The notes under the pieces were generated by a model. That model made no database searches. It saw nothing but the letters and a program-made list of their open reading frames with translations, and had not been told where the DNA came from. The position numbers and the translations under genes are program-made. Shown in pieces: positions 1 through 10,519 of a DNA stretch of 64,000 nucleotides. The DNA comes from Sweltsa coloradensis (taxonomy: Eukaryota; Arthropoda; Insecta; Plecoptera; Chloroperlidae). Numbering within the stretch: position 1 is the stretch's first letter; the number at the start of each line of letters is the position of its first letter. The stretch spans positions 62,001-126,000 of the forward strand of contig JAMZAV010000969.1 in NCBI GenBank assembly GCA_024449915.1, written 5' to 3'.

Positions 1-374
1 GTTTATACTAACAACTGATGCAAGTGGAGTAGCAATCGGAGGGGGTGCTTTCACAGAAACTGAATGGGGAAGAAAAACCCGGGTAGCTTATGCATCGAGA
101 CAGTTGAACAAGGCAGAGCGTAATTACGTACTACAGATCGTGAGATGCTCGCGTAGTAGGGAGTTTGTGTATTTTCCGTGCGTATTTACTAGGTAATAAT
201 TTCACCATATTTACAGCCCAAATGCTCCCTTTTAAAATGGATGCTGAAGCTAAAAGAGCTAAATCGTCTCGTTTTAACTAGATGGATGGTACGATTATCG
301 GAGTTTGATTTTGAGGTAATCTAAAAACCCGGGAAACAGAACGCGAACGCTGACGCATTGTCAAGACAAGTTAT

Positions 375-1349
375 TTGCATTTAAAGGTAAAGAAGACGAA
401 GACTGAATATCTGCCAATAATAAGTGGGGATCTGATTTTGGAGAAACAACAAACCGATGAATTCTGTTCTAAAGTCATCAAGAACATTGATAAGCCAGAA
501 TACGAGGAGCAGTATCACTCGATCAAGAGGGCCCTCTTATATCATGTCAACGGAGATATATGGCGGATTGTTGTCCCGATTACTCTCGTTTCTCGGATTA
601 TTTCACACCATCACGACACGGTTTTTCAGTATGCACCAGGGGGTGAACGTACGCAAAGCATCATCAAGACTCGGTATTTTTGGAAGACTTGAACAAGGAC
701 GTGGAAAAGTACGTACTGGAGTGTGATTCGTGTGCCAGAGGAAGTCAGGGAAAAGGAACGTGATACCTTTAGGGACTCATGAGGAGACTACAGGGCCAGG
801 ACAGGTCGTAAGTCTTGATATCGGGGGACCACTACCAGTTACTTACGAGGGAAACAAGTATCTACTGACTTACATTGACCATTTTACACGATATTGTGAA
901 GCTATACCATTGAGAAAGCAAACTGCAGATCAGTGGCGAGGGAATTTGTGGAGAAGAAAATAACACGGCATGGTATTCCATTGAAGTTGTTATCAGACTG
1001 TGGGACTCAGTTTGTATCAACCCTTATGCAAGAGACTTGTCGATTGCTAGGGGTGAAATCTATTCAAACTCCCCCCTACCATCCCCAATAAAATGGTAAG
1101 CTTGAAAGATTGCATAAACCATCGCGGATATGATTGCACAATACGTGGAGAAAGATCAAAAAACGGGACAGGTTTGTACCGTATGCAATGATGGCATATC
1201 GTTCCACGAAGAACGATGTAACAAAATTCTCACCCCACTATCTTCTATATGGCAGCGAAATGAAAATACCGTTCACAGATAATTTGGAACCGAAGTTAGT
1301 AGGGTTTCGCGAGTCCGAACCGCAACAACAACTAGCTGACCGCTCATGA
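375..1349 (+). pseudogene. Gypsy integrase (zinc-binding and DDE core), frameshifted
   Basis: Integrase inserts the cDNA copy of the retrotransposon into host DNA. The N-terminal HHCC region is split: the His residues lie in the frame of 375-692 and the CxxC pair (CDSCAR) near 721-738 in another frame. The catalytic core shows the first Asp in LDIGGP (codon 817-819), the second Asp in LSDCGTQF (996-998) and the Glu in GKLERLH (1104-1106). The last two share a frame and are 35 residues apart, the DD35E spacing of the family. A TAA at 1089-1091 sits in the conserved HPQ-NG turn, and the first and second Asp are in different frames. No functional protein can be made. Confidence 0.9.
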
Positions 1350-1432
1350 CGCTTACAAATTGGTTCGACAGAATAATAAAATGCTCGTGAAACGCAAAAG
1401 AAGTATTACGTCGGAAGGCCAAGCAGCAGTCG

Positions 1433-2400
1433 TAAAAACGTCGGCGAGTACGTGTATCTGCATGACACTACAACGAAGCGGGGTGTGCCCCAAGAAGCTA
1501 TCATATAAATGGCCGGACCGCATGAAGTTATTCAGAAAGTCACGAAGAAAACTACAAGCTGAGGCTGCGTAATGGAAAAAGAGACGGTCATACATGCTAA
1601 TCGGATCAAGCCGTGTAAGATGAAGATTATGCCTACGAAGCCGAGAGGTAGACCTAAACTGCAGAAGTAAATGCAAGAAAATAAAGAAACGGTCGAGAAG
1701 CTGTAGTAGCAAAGAACCGAGAGGTAGACCACGGAAGAATTTTTCAGCAAGTTGAATTTAAAAAACGGCGAAGAAAATAAAGGAGTTATATAAAAACGCC
1801 AGAGGGGACGTCCGCGGAAAGTAAACATCGAAGAAAAAAATGGTGGTTGAGAATAAAGTGAAGAAGCCGCCTGGTCGTCCTCGGAAGAATCTACAATCGG
1901 AAACCGATCATGTAATTTCAACGACACGGAGATACAGGGAACATCAAGACGGAGATGTTAGGATCTGACACAGGAAGCGTCCACGAGTCAGGTGCAAACT
2001 TCGGATGATGATACATCGCAAGAATCGACCGAGGAGCAATCGGTGCAAGAAGAGGAATCGGTTGAAGACGAATTATTAGAGAAGAGGAATCGATTGAAGA
2101 TGAATCATTAGATGAAGAGGAATCACTTGAGGATGAGGACGTGGAAGAAGAAGAGGAACAAGAAGAAGAAGAGGAAGAGGAAAAGTTAAATACTTCGGAC
2201 GTCTCTTCAGGTGCGCAGACTACTAACACGGAAGAGTCGGAAGAATTACCGTTTGAAGATAGTCGAGCTGAAATTATGTCCGAAACGGAAAAAAACGTTG
2301 AAGAGGAAATTGGGATTCTAAGCTACGCAAAACAACAAAAGACCCTACGATTACCGTATCAGATATCGAAGAACGAAGTCAGATGAAGTAAATGATAACG
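1433..2400 (+). pseudogene. Gypsy integrase C-terminal GPY/F-like module with AT-hook and acidic tail
   Basis: After the core comes a module with KKLSYKW followed by G-P-H-E-V, typical of the GPY/F region. Four AT-hook cores follow (G-R-P flanked by basic residues): about 1636-1668 (PRGRPK), 1717-1740 (PRGRPRK), 1797-1823 (QRGRPRK) and 1861-1890 (PPGRPRK). They lie in different frames, so small indels accumulated after insertion. From about 2030 to 2200 the sequence encodes an almost pure Glu/Asp/Ser stretch. AT-hooks bind the minor groove of AT-rich DNA, so a targeting role for the tail is possible but inferred. Confidence 0.7.
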
Positions 2401-2624
2401 ATTTTTTTCAAGAAGTTGTAGACGCGGATAAAGTAAACAACCGCCGCAACTGACTTCAGCTAGTTCGGTGAAGCGAGCAACACCATACAGTTTGCGTCCA
2501 AAAAAAGAATAGAAAACCGGACATGTACAAGTGTTAAAAAAGCTAAGTCCGGGCTGTAAAAATAAAAATGAAATAAAATTTTTTTTGGAAAAAATTCGAA
2601 ATAAAGTTTAAAAATTTATGTGTG

Positions 2625-3230
2625 CCAAAAAAAAAAGAAGAGGTAATTGTGATTTAAGGGCAGAGGGGCATGCATATGCAAGTAGCATAAAGATGGATGG
2701 AAACTACGAAAATGCAATGAATCGAAGCATTTATTGAGGGACATCAGAGGTATTGCGTGCAATAACAAAATTGGGGGCGAGGTTGAGTACGAGGTTTATG
2801 TGTTCGTCAGTTTGCCGAAGCACGTGGCAACGATCCTTTAGAACCGTTGGGGTTTAAAAGTATTAAAAAGTTATCATATGTATTAATATCCACGGGTGAT
2901 TATCTAACCTGCCGAAAAGGCACGTGTTTTGGTTATCTGTTTTGCAAATATAGCTGTTTATACGTATCATGCTGGCAGCTGGAAACTGCTATGGGGTCCT
3001 GGGCAGGCAGAGGGAGTCGGTGCCACGGAGCTGTGCAAGTAGACGACTTCTGCCGAACGAAGGTTCGAGGCACAGTGGATTCGGACGCCGGATGTGTGGT
3101 CTGGATTTTCAGCGTGGCAGAGCCGAACGTGGTGCGGGAGATGCAGGCAGATGTCAAGCAGATGGTTGTGGAAGTCAGGTTATCCCTGTAATGGGAATGG
3201 GGTACTGTCAGCGGATTGTTTAAAATTATT
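2625..3230 (+). other. Possible polypurine tract and 3' LTR of the Gypsy element
   Basis: An A/G run at 2625-2642 is followed by TGTGATTTAAGG from 2648, which would fit a polypurine tract next to an LTR beginning TG. A possible LTR end, GGTACTGTCA, lies near 3200-3212. Only one LTR could be in the window, so this cannot be confirmed by comparison. Open frames at 2847-3191 have no recognisable protein. Confidence 0.25.
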
Positions 3231-3239
3231 CTGATCAGA

Positions 3240-4480
3240 TCTCAGATTTGTTTTTGGCACTTCACATGGCAAAAGTCACGCTGGATAGCAGTAAAAAATT
3301 CTTTACCTGAAAACAATTCCCTGATACTAAGTTAAAATGAAAATAATTTAATGACGGAGGACATAAGTAAACAGAAGGATGTTAAAGATTTTACTTTCAA
3401 TAATGAAAAAGAAAGGTTCATAAAAAAATAAATTCTATCATTAAAAATGCATTGAGCTAATAAAACAGTGAAATGTCACTCCTGAAAAAAAGGTAGGATA
3501 TCAGCTGAGGAAAAAAAAGAATTAATATTTTTCATTTGTATGTTAGGAATTTGGTGTTACCGGCGGGTGAAAAACGATCCAGGTTCAACTCGATCCATTG
3601 GACGACGTTCCGATTTACGCTGCGTTCCATTGGTTGCAGTCGCAGGAATGGCGGAAGTCAACCTGGGTTCCGGTAGACCGGAACAGGGCACGTTGTTTCA
3701 ACCCCTTTTTGCGGATTTTTAATCCTGGCAAGGGGCAGCAGGACAGCGAAGTCACAGCCAACATTTCCTAAAACACCACAATTTGTTACACCAGTATAAC
3801 CAGAAGGCATATGATTTGAATTGAAACAGCATTCAAGGCTAACTGTCAGAAGTAAAATGCAAAAACTGCAACTTCAGTAAAATTTTAAAAAAAAATTCAG
3901 AAAATTTTAAAAAAATTAAGAAAATTTTAAAAAATTAAGAAAATTTAAAAAAAAGAAGTAATTTTTTTAAAAAAATTGTCAAAGGCCTAAGTAGGTTCAA
4001 GCCTAAATGCAGGTAAAATAATTTAAATAAAAATGAAATTTGAACAAATTGTCAAGCTAAGTATAGGGGTCAATGACCTATGGCAATGGCAAATGTCAAA
4101 TTGAATCATAGGCCTAGGTACACAAATTCACACAAAATCTAAAGCAAAGGTGAACAACAAACACTGGTATAACAAGGGTAATTAAATTTTATGGCGCTTA
4201 TAACAAAAAGTCATGGTATCAAAAAAGGGCAATGAAAAAGTAAATTAAGTGTCAAAGGCAGGAATAATTTGTTTGGGGGGGTTATTAGTCTAGGAATGAA
4301 ATAGATAAACCTAGCCTGGTGGACAACTCGTAACTTGTGGACTTAAAAGCCCTGTCACAACATCAAACCAGGCTGGCCAACAATTGCTTTGTAAAAAAAA
4401 AGAAGGTAAAACTCAAAGTATGAAATTTGAGTGTAACTTTAGAGCGTAGAATTCCCCTTCAAAAAATGAAATTGCATTCC
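3240..4480. other. AT-rich sequence with no recognised feature
   Basis: Low-complexity A-rich runs (3880-3980, repeated AAAATTTT blocks) and single-copy-looking intergenic DNA. No coding similarity seen. Confidence 0.5.
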
Positions 4481-4484
4481 GAAT

Positions 4485-4765
4485 CAAAATTTGAATTGCA
4501 AAATTAAATTGTAAATTTGAATTGCAAAATTAAATTGCAAAATTGAATTGCAAAATTAAATTGTAAATCAGACTTGCAGAATTGAATTCTAAGCTTGGAT
4601 TGCAAAATTGAATTGTGAATTTACATTGTGAAAATTGAATTGGAAAATTTACATTGTGAAAATCGAATTGTGAGTTGTCATTGTGAGAATTGAATTGCAA
4701 AATTGAATCTTAAATTCAAATTGTGAAAATTGAGTGTTAAATTTAAATTGTAAACTTTAAAAAAA
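4485..4765. repeat. Degenerate short-period tandem repeat (AATTGNAAAATT unit)
   Basis: A unit of about 15-18 bases, resembling AATTGCAAAATTGAATTG with many variants (TGTAAATT, TGTGAAAATT), is repeated for about 280 bases. Divergence between units indicates an old array. Confidence 0.7.
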
Positions 4766-6996
4766 GAAATTTAAATTGTTAAATTGGATTGAGAAAAAAA
4801 TCAGGTTGTGGAACTTTTACTTGTAGAATTTGGTAAGAAAAAGGTAAATAGGTGGCTAAAACAAAGCCTACAGTGTTATGTAACAAACTACCAAGTTCGA
4901 GGGTAGCCAAAATAACACTGGTCGCAGACCTAGTCGCATGTTGAAGCATTGTAATATGGTAAATTTGTAAAAGCAAAGCATAGCAATGAATTAGTATTGT
5001 ACTTTAAATAGTAGCTGAGAAGATCTTGTGGGCGTAGAAATTTCCCGAAGACAAGGTTGTGATTAACAAACCTGAAAGGCCCAAGGCCTAGGATAATGTA
5101 GAAAAAACAGCACTAGGTATGGAGCACTTTCACAGAATCTAGTTTAAGTTTAAAAAATTCAATTAGAATTCGTGCTAACCCCGGACCTGAGGTTTGTAGG
5201 TATTACACGAAAAAGTATACCGAATATCTAAAACCCACTTGAATTCAAATATTTATCGGTTAGGATTGAGATTGATTGAATTGCTATGTTCACAGGTAGC
5301 ACGATAGTAGAGTAAGAATTAGCACGTCTGGTCTGAGTGAAAAATCAGTTGGTACAGTGAGCGTCTTCCCGTGGGAAAGAGGCCGCAGGAAGGCTAGTTA
5401 CGCTGGTCAGCGGGATTAAATAACAAGTGAGTCTGCAAAGATAAAGAGTAGCTCAGATTGCACGGGCTTGGAAGTCAACTTTGCGCACTCGTGGAACACT
5501 TTTCCCAAGTGCATAGATTACAGCATACAGCATAGTATGTAGAAACATCTACACTGTTCTACAATGTGGCAATTGTTCTGCTAGGCTGATAAGGCCTAGT
5601 GAGGTGAGGTCACGTGTGGAATGGTTTCAGAATGTCTTACTGAGAAGTGGACATTGTAAGCTATATTACCGACCGGGCCAAACCCACGAATTTATCAACA
5701 AGGCAGTGAGGCCTGAACCTGATGAAAGCTACAGTAAATCGTAAAATCGTAGTTGTTACCGATCATCTCCTTCATTGGATTTGGATTTGGTATTTCCCCC
5801 CCCCCCCCCCCCAGCTCAATCAATTTGATACTTCCACTCAGCACAGGCGCGGGAACTGACAAGTAACTTTCGTATTTGTATTTGAAGTAAAGTTGCTACT
5901 AGAAATCGTGAACACGGAAATCAATCAATAACATCAATATAGGTATAAACTTAAGTTGGACAAACTGTTGAATGTTAGCCAGTTATTAAAGAATGTATAT
6001 TTTGGTAATATAACCTTCTTTTCAAAGGCCCCGACCTGTGATGCAAACTGGAAGGTCATTCAATAATCTGTCATTATTGGGATATTGATTCAAACAATAT
6101 TGGTTTGGGGCATAAACATTCAACAGGAATGGTTATTATTTAATAGGCAAATGCATACTGCTGCCTATTCACTTGGTCCATATAGGCATCAATAACCCCA
6201 AAACAATAAACCCCAACATCGATTGTGATTGATTGGTTATTGAGTCCCATACTGGGGATTTGAAATAATCATTGAATTGAAATGTAAATTATACACAACT
6301 AAAAGTTGCACATTCCACAGTTCACTTTTGGGTAACGGGCACGTTCGTTTATGTTATGTTGAAATAACACACCACTGCCGAGTCGCTATGTGCAATCTAG
6401 AATAACTGAGTACATTGATTCATTGACGCCACTCAGAGGTTTGAGAGAATTCCCCTCTCTTACCCCTCTCAAAGAAGGGAGTGCCAACTCATTCTCTTTG
6501 GTGTGAACTAGACTAGAGGAAGGAAGGTATTCCCAAATTTTTGGGGAATGTCTATGTAAATTCATAAGTATTGTTGTGAAAGTATTGAAAGTATTTTTTA
6601 TTAAAGTTGGTTTATTAACATCAAACTTATGATTTCAAAGTGACACCTGTCATTCCCAAACCCCCCATCACAGTACTTCATCTCAGGTCAAATAGTCATA
6701 GTTAATTGAGGGCCTTGATTGGTTTCAATCAATATTCATTGATTGGTATCTATCGGCCGGCACTAATAAAGTTTTAGCCGCTTTTATTGTTTCTTTGACC
6801 GTCCATAAACATTGATGTAACTTTTGTGTAACCAATTGGCAATGTTCTATCGTTAAGTTGAGTTTCGTTGTTTGTCGGAAACAAATAAATAAATGGTATG
6901 TTATTCTACTCACTAACATGTATCATTGTATCATCAATATGTTTTTGACTGGTATGTTGTCTCACTAATATTATGTATTTTGTCATGACAAATTGA
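4766..6996. other. Intergenic sequence, no gene recognised
   Basis: No convincing exon or element was recognised. A poly-C run of about 17 bases ends near 5813. Confidence 0.5.
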
Positions 6997-6997
6997 A

Positions 6998-7071
<74 letters not shown>
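6997..7071. repeat. (AAT)n microsatellite
   Basis: Uninterrupted AAT trinucleotide repeats over about 75 bases. Confidence 0.97.
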
Positions 7072-7072
<1 letters not shown>

Positions 7073-7555
7073 CAACAAACCCATGTTGGGATGGATTTTT
7101 TAAAATTTTTGCTTTGTATTAAATATTAACCAAATTCAAGTTTAAACATACATTTCAAGTACATACAATCAACATGAAAAGTAGACAGGGAATTCTGCTT
7201 TGTAATTTGTATGTTTACCACCACATGAATTCTACGGGATCACACACACACACAAACATAAAATATTAAATACGTATGTTCACTAAGTATTGGTCATTAA
7301 AAGGAAAATATTTGGACTAAACGTGTTCTAAGATATAGTTAATGTTAGAAAATTCTAATCGAGGAATTGACTCTTTTCAAGTGCATTTCTCAAACTAAAA
7401 AAGTATATTCTCTTCCTCTCCATTTACCCACTGTTGCTGCAGTAGTCATTTTAACGCAAATAAACTGAATCTATACTATCGTACTAATGCTCCATGCATA
7501 CATACTCTCAAAAACTTGATAGATAGCTTTTAAGAGTTTTATGGTACCTATATTT

Positions 7556-8057
7556 CAGGGTTGCCACCAAGTCAATTTTTTTATCCTTGAAAGATACTTA
7601 AAAAAATCCTGAGAAATCCTTGAAAACAGTTTTTCAGCATTAGCGTATTATAACCTCGAAGGAATGTTACAAATTTGAAATTTTCAGGTTTCATACCAAA
7701 ATATGTTATGCCAGCCTGATTTTCGAGAATCTAGTCAAAATTACGTGCAGACAAACGCATAAGAATCAGAATTTTCTTCCAATATATTTTAACGTTTTAC
7801 TTTTAGGCCTACTCACCATAACTACCACTTGCGGTAAATGTTAGTCCTATGCAGTCACTTATGTTTATTTTTACTAGTACCTGATGTTTTTTTACTGTCT
7901 ACATTGCTTTTTTTGGCTGAATTTAAAAAAATGTATTAATTTAATGTATTTTTTAAAGACAGTAGAAAATCCTAAGATTTTGCCCAAAATCCTGTTATCC
8001 TTGAGACACTCTAAAAATCCTGAGAAAAGGATGAAATCCTTGAAAGTGGCAACTCTG
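7556..8057. mobile_element. hAT-type MITE, 502 bp, with 8-bp TSD
   Basis: The left end CAGGGTTGCCACC and right end GTGGCAACTCTG are inverted copies, and subterminal stretches (ATCCTTGAAAG and its complement) continue the similarity inward. The element is flanked by an exact 8-bp direct repeat CTATATTT at 7548-7555 and 8058-8065. CAGGG ends and 8-bp duplications are hAT traits. There is no transposase frame. Confidence 0.9.
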
Positions 8058-8404
8058 CTATATTTTGTACATTAACTGTACATGGATATTTCCAAGCCAA
8101 AACAAAAGTCAGAATCCGTGTTGTTAATTAATGTCACAAGTGAGTGAAATAGCTGTCTTCTTTCTTCATAGATTAAAATTTAAAAAAAAATTGTATTTAG
8201 TCTCTTCACTATTCATTTGTGTGCAAGTACAGTTTATATAATGAATAACATTATGTTTACGACAATAATGTAGCCTACCAGTGTTACCAACCATGCAAAA
8301 AATTGGGGTTGAACTATAGATTGAAAAACTATATACTGTTCCATAAAAATGTTAAGCTTTATTGTTGCAAACAATTTTATTTTATTTTGCAAGTGGAGTA
8401 TTTT

Positions 8405-9005
8405 AAGTACGTGGAGGTATAGTAGCATGCAATGGAAGGATTCAACCAGAGATAGGAAGAAGGACGCAACAAGCTGTTGGGTTATTCCAATCCATCCGAG
8501 ATCTCATATGGAACAGAGAAGTAGGCCTACCAAAGAAATGCAAGGTTACCATCTACCAGACCTACTTTGTTCCAATACTGACATATGCAGCAGAGACTTG
8601 GAATATGAAAACAGTAGATGAGAGCCTTGTGCAGGCTGTAGATATGAAGTTTTTGAGAAGCATAGTAGGTAAGACTAGATGGGAAATGAGAATATCCGAG
8701 ATCAAGTAGGCGTGAGGAATTTAATGGAGCGAATTGGAGAGAGAAGATTAAAGTGGTTCGGACATGTCAAAAGGATGGAAAGATCTAGATTACCGAGAAG
8801 GATGATGGAATTGGAAATTCCAGGTAGGAGACCAAGGGGCAGACCACGACAACAATGGCAGAATAGTGTGAGAAAATATGTAGAACAGCGTGGAGGAGAC
8901 TGGAATATGGTGGGAGAAGAGGAGTGGTGGCAGGACAGAAGAAGATGGAGATGCCTGTCTTCAATGCCGACCCAACACAGAGTTGGACGTGGCAACAGAT
9001 AATGA
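8405..9005 (+). pseudogene. Non-LTR retrotransposon reverse transcriptase C-terminus (fragment)
   Basis: The frame starting at 8413 reads GGIVACNGRIQPEI, then IYQTYFVPILTYAAETW, ending at a stop near 8708. Another frame (8679-9002) continues with RRLKWFGHVKRM and RRPRGRPRQQW and ends at TAA. These are the conserved RT C-terminal extension blocks of many animal LINEs. The fragment is 5' truncated with one frameshift near 8690. Endonuclease and catalytic RT motifs are absent. Confidence 0.9.
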
Positions 9006-9039
9006 TGATGACTACAGCTCCGATCCTTGCAACCTGGAT

Positions 9040-9375
9040 GCAAGCTAGAGCAGATGGATAAGAGACTGGAAGGATCTCATAGGAAGGTGGTGGGGGGCAA
9101 TTCCCACTTCAGGCAGAATATTTTTAGCTTCTGATAGTCCATTATTTCTTGACTTAGGAACGTGTAAACAGTGACTTTGGAGCCGTCCTAGCAATTGTTC
9201 CAAATTAGCCTTGTTGATTCTGGCGCCGCTTGCGGGTGGAATCATGTCCAGCTCGATTCATTGGTGTTTCCTACATAAATAATGCCAGTCTGTAGATGGT
9301 CATTGTTCGCTGGTCGATGGTGTCGGTGTCGACAGGGTTGGCTTGGTCTAAATACAAATGTATTTATTTTTATTT
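9040..9375 (+). mobile_element. SINE, same family as 56974-57417, diverged copy
   Basis: From a degenerate B-box-like AATTCCC near 9098 the sequence follows the 57-kb SINE: an AGAAnTTTTTAnCTTCTGAT hairpin block, TTCTTGACTTAGGA, GTGACTTTGGAGCCGTCCTAGCAA, CTTGTTGATTCTGGCG, GGGTTGGCTTGGTC and an ATTTATTTTTATTT tail. The tRNA head is poorly preserved. It follows the LINE fragment directly. Confidence 0.8.
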
Positions 9376-9730
9376 AATGGAACAAGCCGACCATGTAGCT
9401 CTTGAGACAGGCAAATAGGATGGGTAATTACTCGAGCAAATTAATGTGTGTTTGATCGAAGTCGAAGTTTGGACAATTATTGTTTATGAAGCTTATCACC
9501 TTTATTCTACAACAAAAATGATATATGGTACATAATATTATATATAATATATATTTACCTTACTTGTCTGTTATTGATGATTTAAATATAAACAAATCTA
9601 TTTGAAAGTTTTTTTAAAAGTAACAATGTGTACCTACTCAAGCAAATTGATATTAAAGACCATGTACAAAGCTGTTTGATGTTGTTAACAAAAAACAATA
9701 TGGTACATGCCATTTAAATTGATTCATAAG

Positions 9731-10188
9731 TAGGGACCCTGAAATTTTGTGAACTGACTTTTTCACTAAATGATGCTAAATATGACTGTTTTATTACTAA
9801 GTAGCGAAATAAGACAATAATCACGTTTCTATGCTGAATTAGAGCGAAATCTGGACTTTTTCTCAATTTCTGGAAGTTTTAGCTCCAAAATATGCAATTA
9901 CTAATTTGACAATTTTGGGCATTGAAATCAACATTTCTATTTTAACGTGTTGGCACCATGACAGTTGAAAAAATTATTATCGCATACGCCTAGCTAATTC
10001 CAATTAAGTTGACTTTATATGGCCCAAATATTTGTTTGTGTAATACGTGTTCATTTTGCTGAAGAGTGGTGATTGCAGTGCTATTATTATGACGAATGAT
10101 GCCTTTACCTTAAGAGTTTATATACTGAAATTGAAGATTCTTTATAACAAAATGAGAACTTTTTATTTGCTACTTCTCAGGGTCCCTA
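9731..10188. mobile_element. TIR element (hAT-like MITE), about 458 bp
   Basis: The ends are TAGGGACCCTGA and its perfect inverse. TTCATAAG (8 bp) flanks both sides; depending on where the TIR is cut, this can also be read as a 10-bp ATTCATAAGT duplication around 9732-10187. The TAGGG end with 8-bp TSD favours hAT; a Mutator-like origin fits the 10-bp reading. No coding capacity. Confidence 0.85.
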
Positions 10189-10259
10189 TTCATAAGTATA
10201 CACTATGAATATTTAAAAAAAAAGTTCAATTACCCGGTATAAAATCAGATCAATTTAAA

Positions 10260-10519
10260 TCATCCCAATGTTAATTTACAAGCTTTCTTAAGAAGATTGA
10301 CACGCTGCTTGTACTTCTTTTGACGTTTTCGCTTCGACTTAACTTCATCCCAATCAATTGTGTCATGAGAGTGGCTTGGAAACACCGGCTCAATTCTTCT
10401 ATCACCAGATAGTAGGATTGGCTTCCAAACAGTATCACACATTAGATAAGCACTACCCATGGTCTCTGCCTTTTGCCACGGTAATATTCCCAATGGACAG
10501 TTCTCCCACTCCAGGTACG
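10260..10519 (-). CDS. LAS1L: LAS1L last exon
   Basis: 260 bp including the stop. Acceptor ATGTTTTCAG. Contains YLEWENCPLGILPWQKAE, a conserved C-terminal W..CPLG.LPW block, then a basic tail (KSKRKRQKKYKQR) that could serve as a nucleolar signal. Confidence 0.9.

Larger units (their letters stand above)
2..2540 (+). mobile_element. Ty3/Gypsy LTR retrotransposon, decayed 3' pol region
   Basis: A truncated copy enters from the left edge. In order it shows the end of the RNase H domain (TTDASGVAIGGG near 14-50 and the closing NADALSRQ near 345-368), the integrase zinc-binding region (375-740), the integrase core (780-1350), a GPY/F-like module (about 1433-1600) and a basic then acidic C-terminal extension (1600-2400). 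Frameshifts near 690 and 1130, an in-frame TAA at 1089-1091 and further shifts in the tail show it is dead. No left LTR is in the window. The family assignment rests on domain order and motifs and is firm; the clade within Gypsy is not determined. Confidence 0.93.

Noticed and set aside
2847..3223. Overlapping frames of 84-114 codons
   Set aside because: No recognisable domains; the region may be an LTR and is more likely noncoding.
8702..9043. 113-codon minus-strand frame
   Set aside because: Antisense of the LINE RT C-terminal block.
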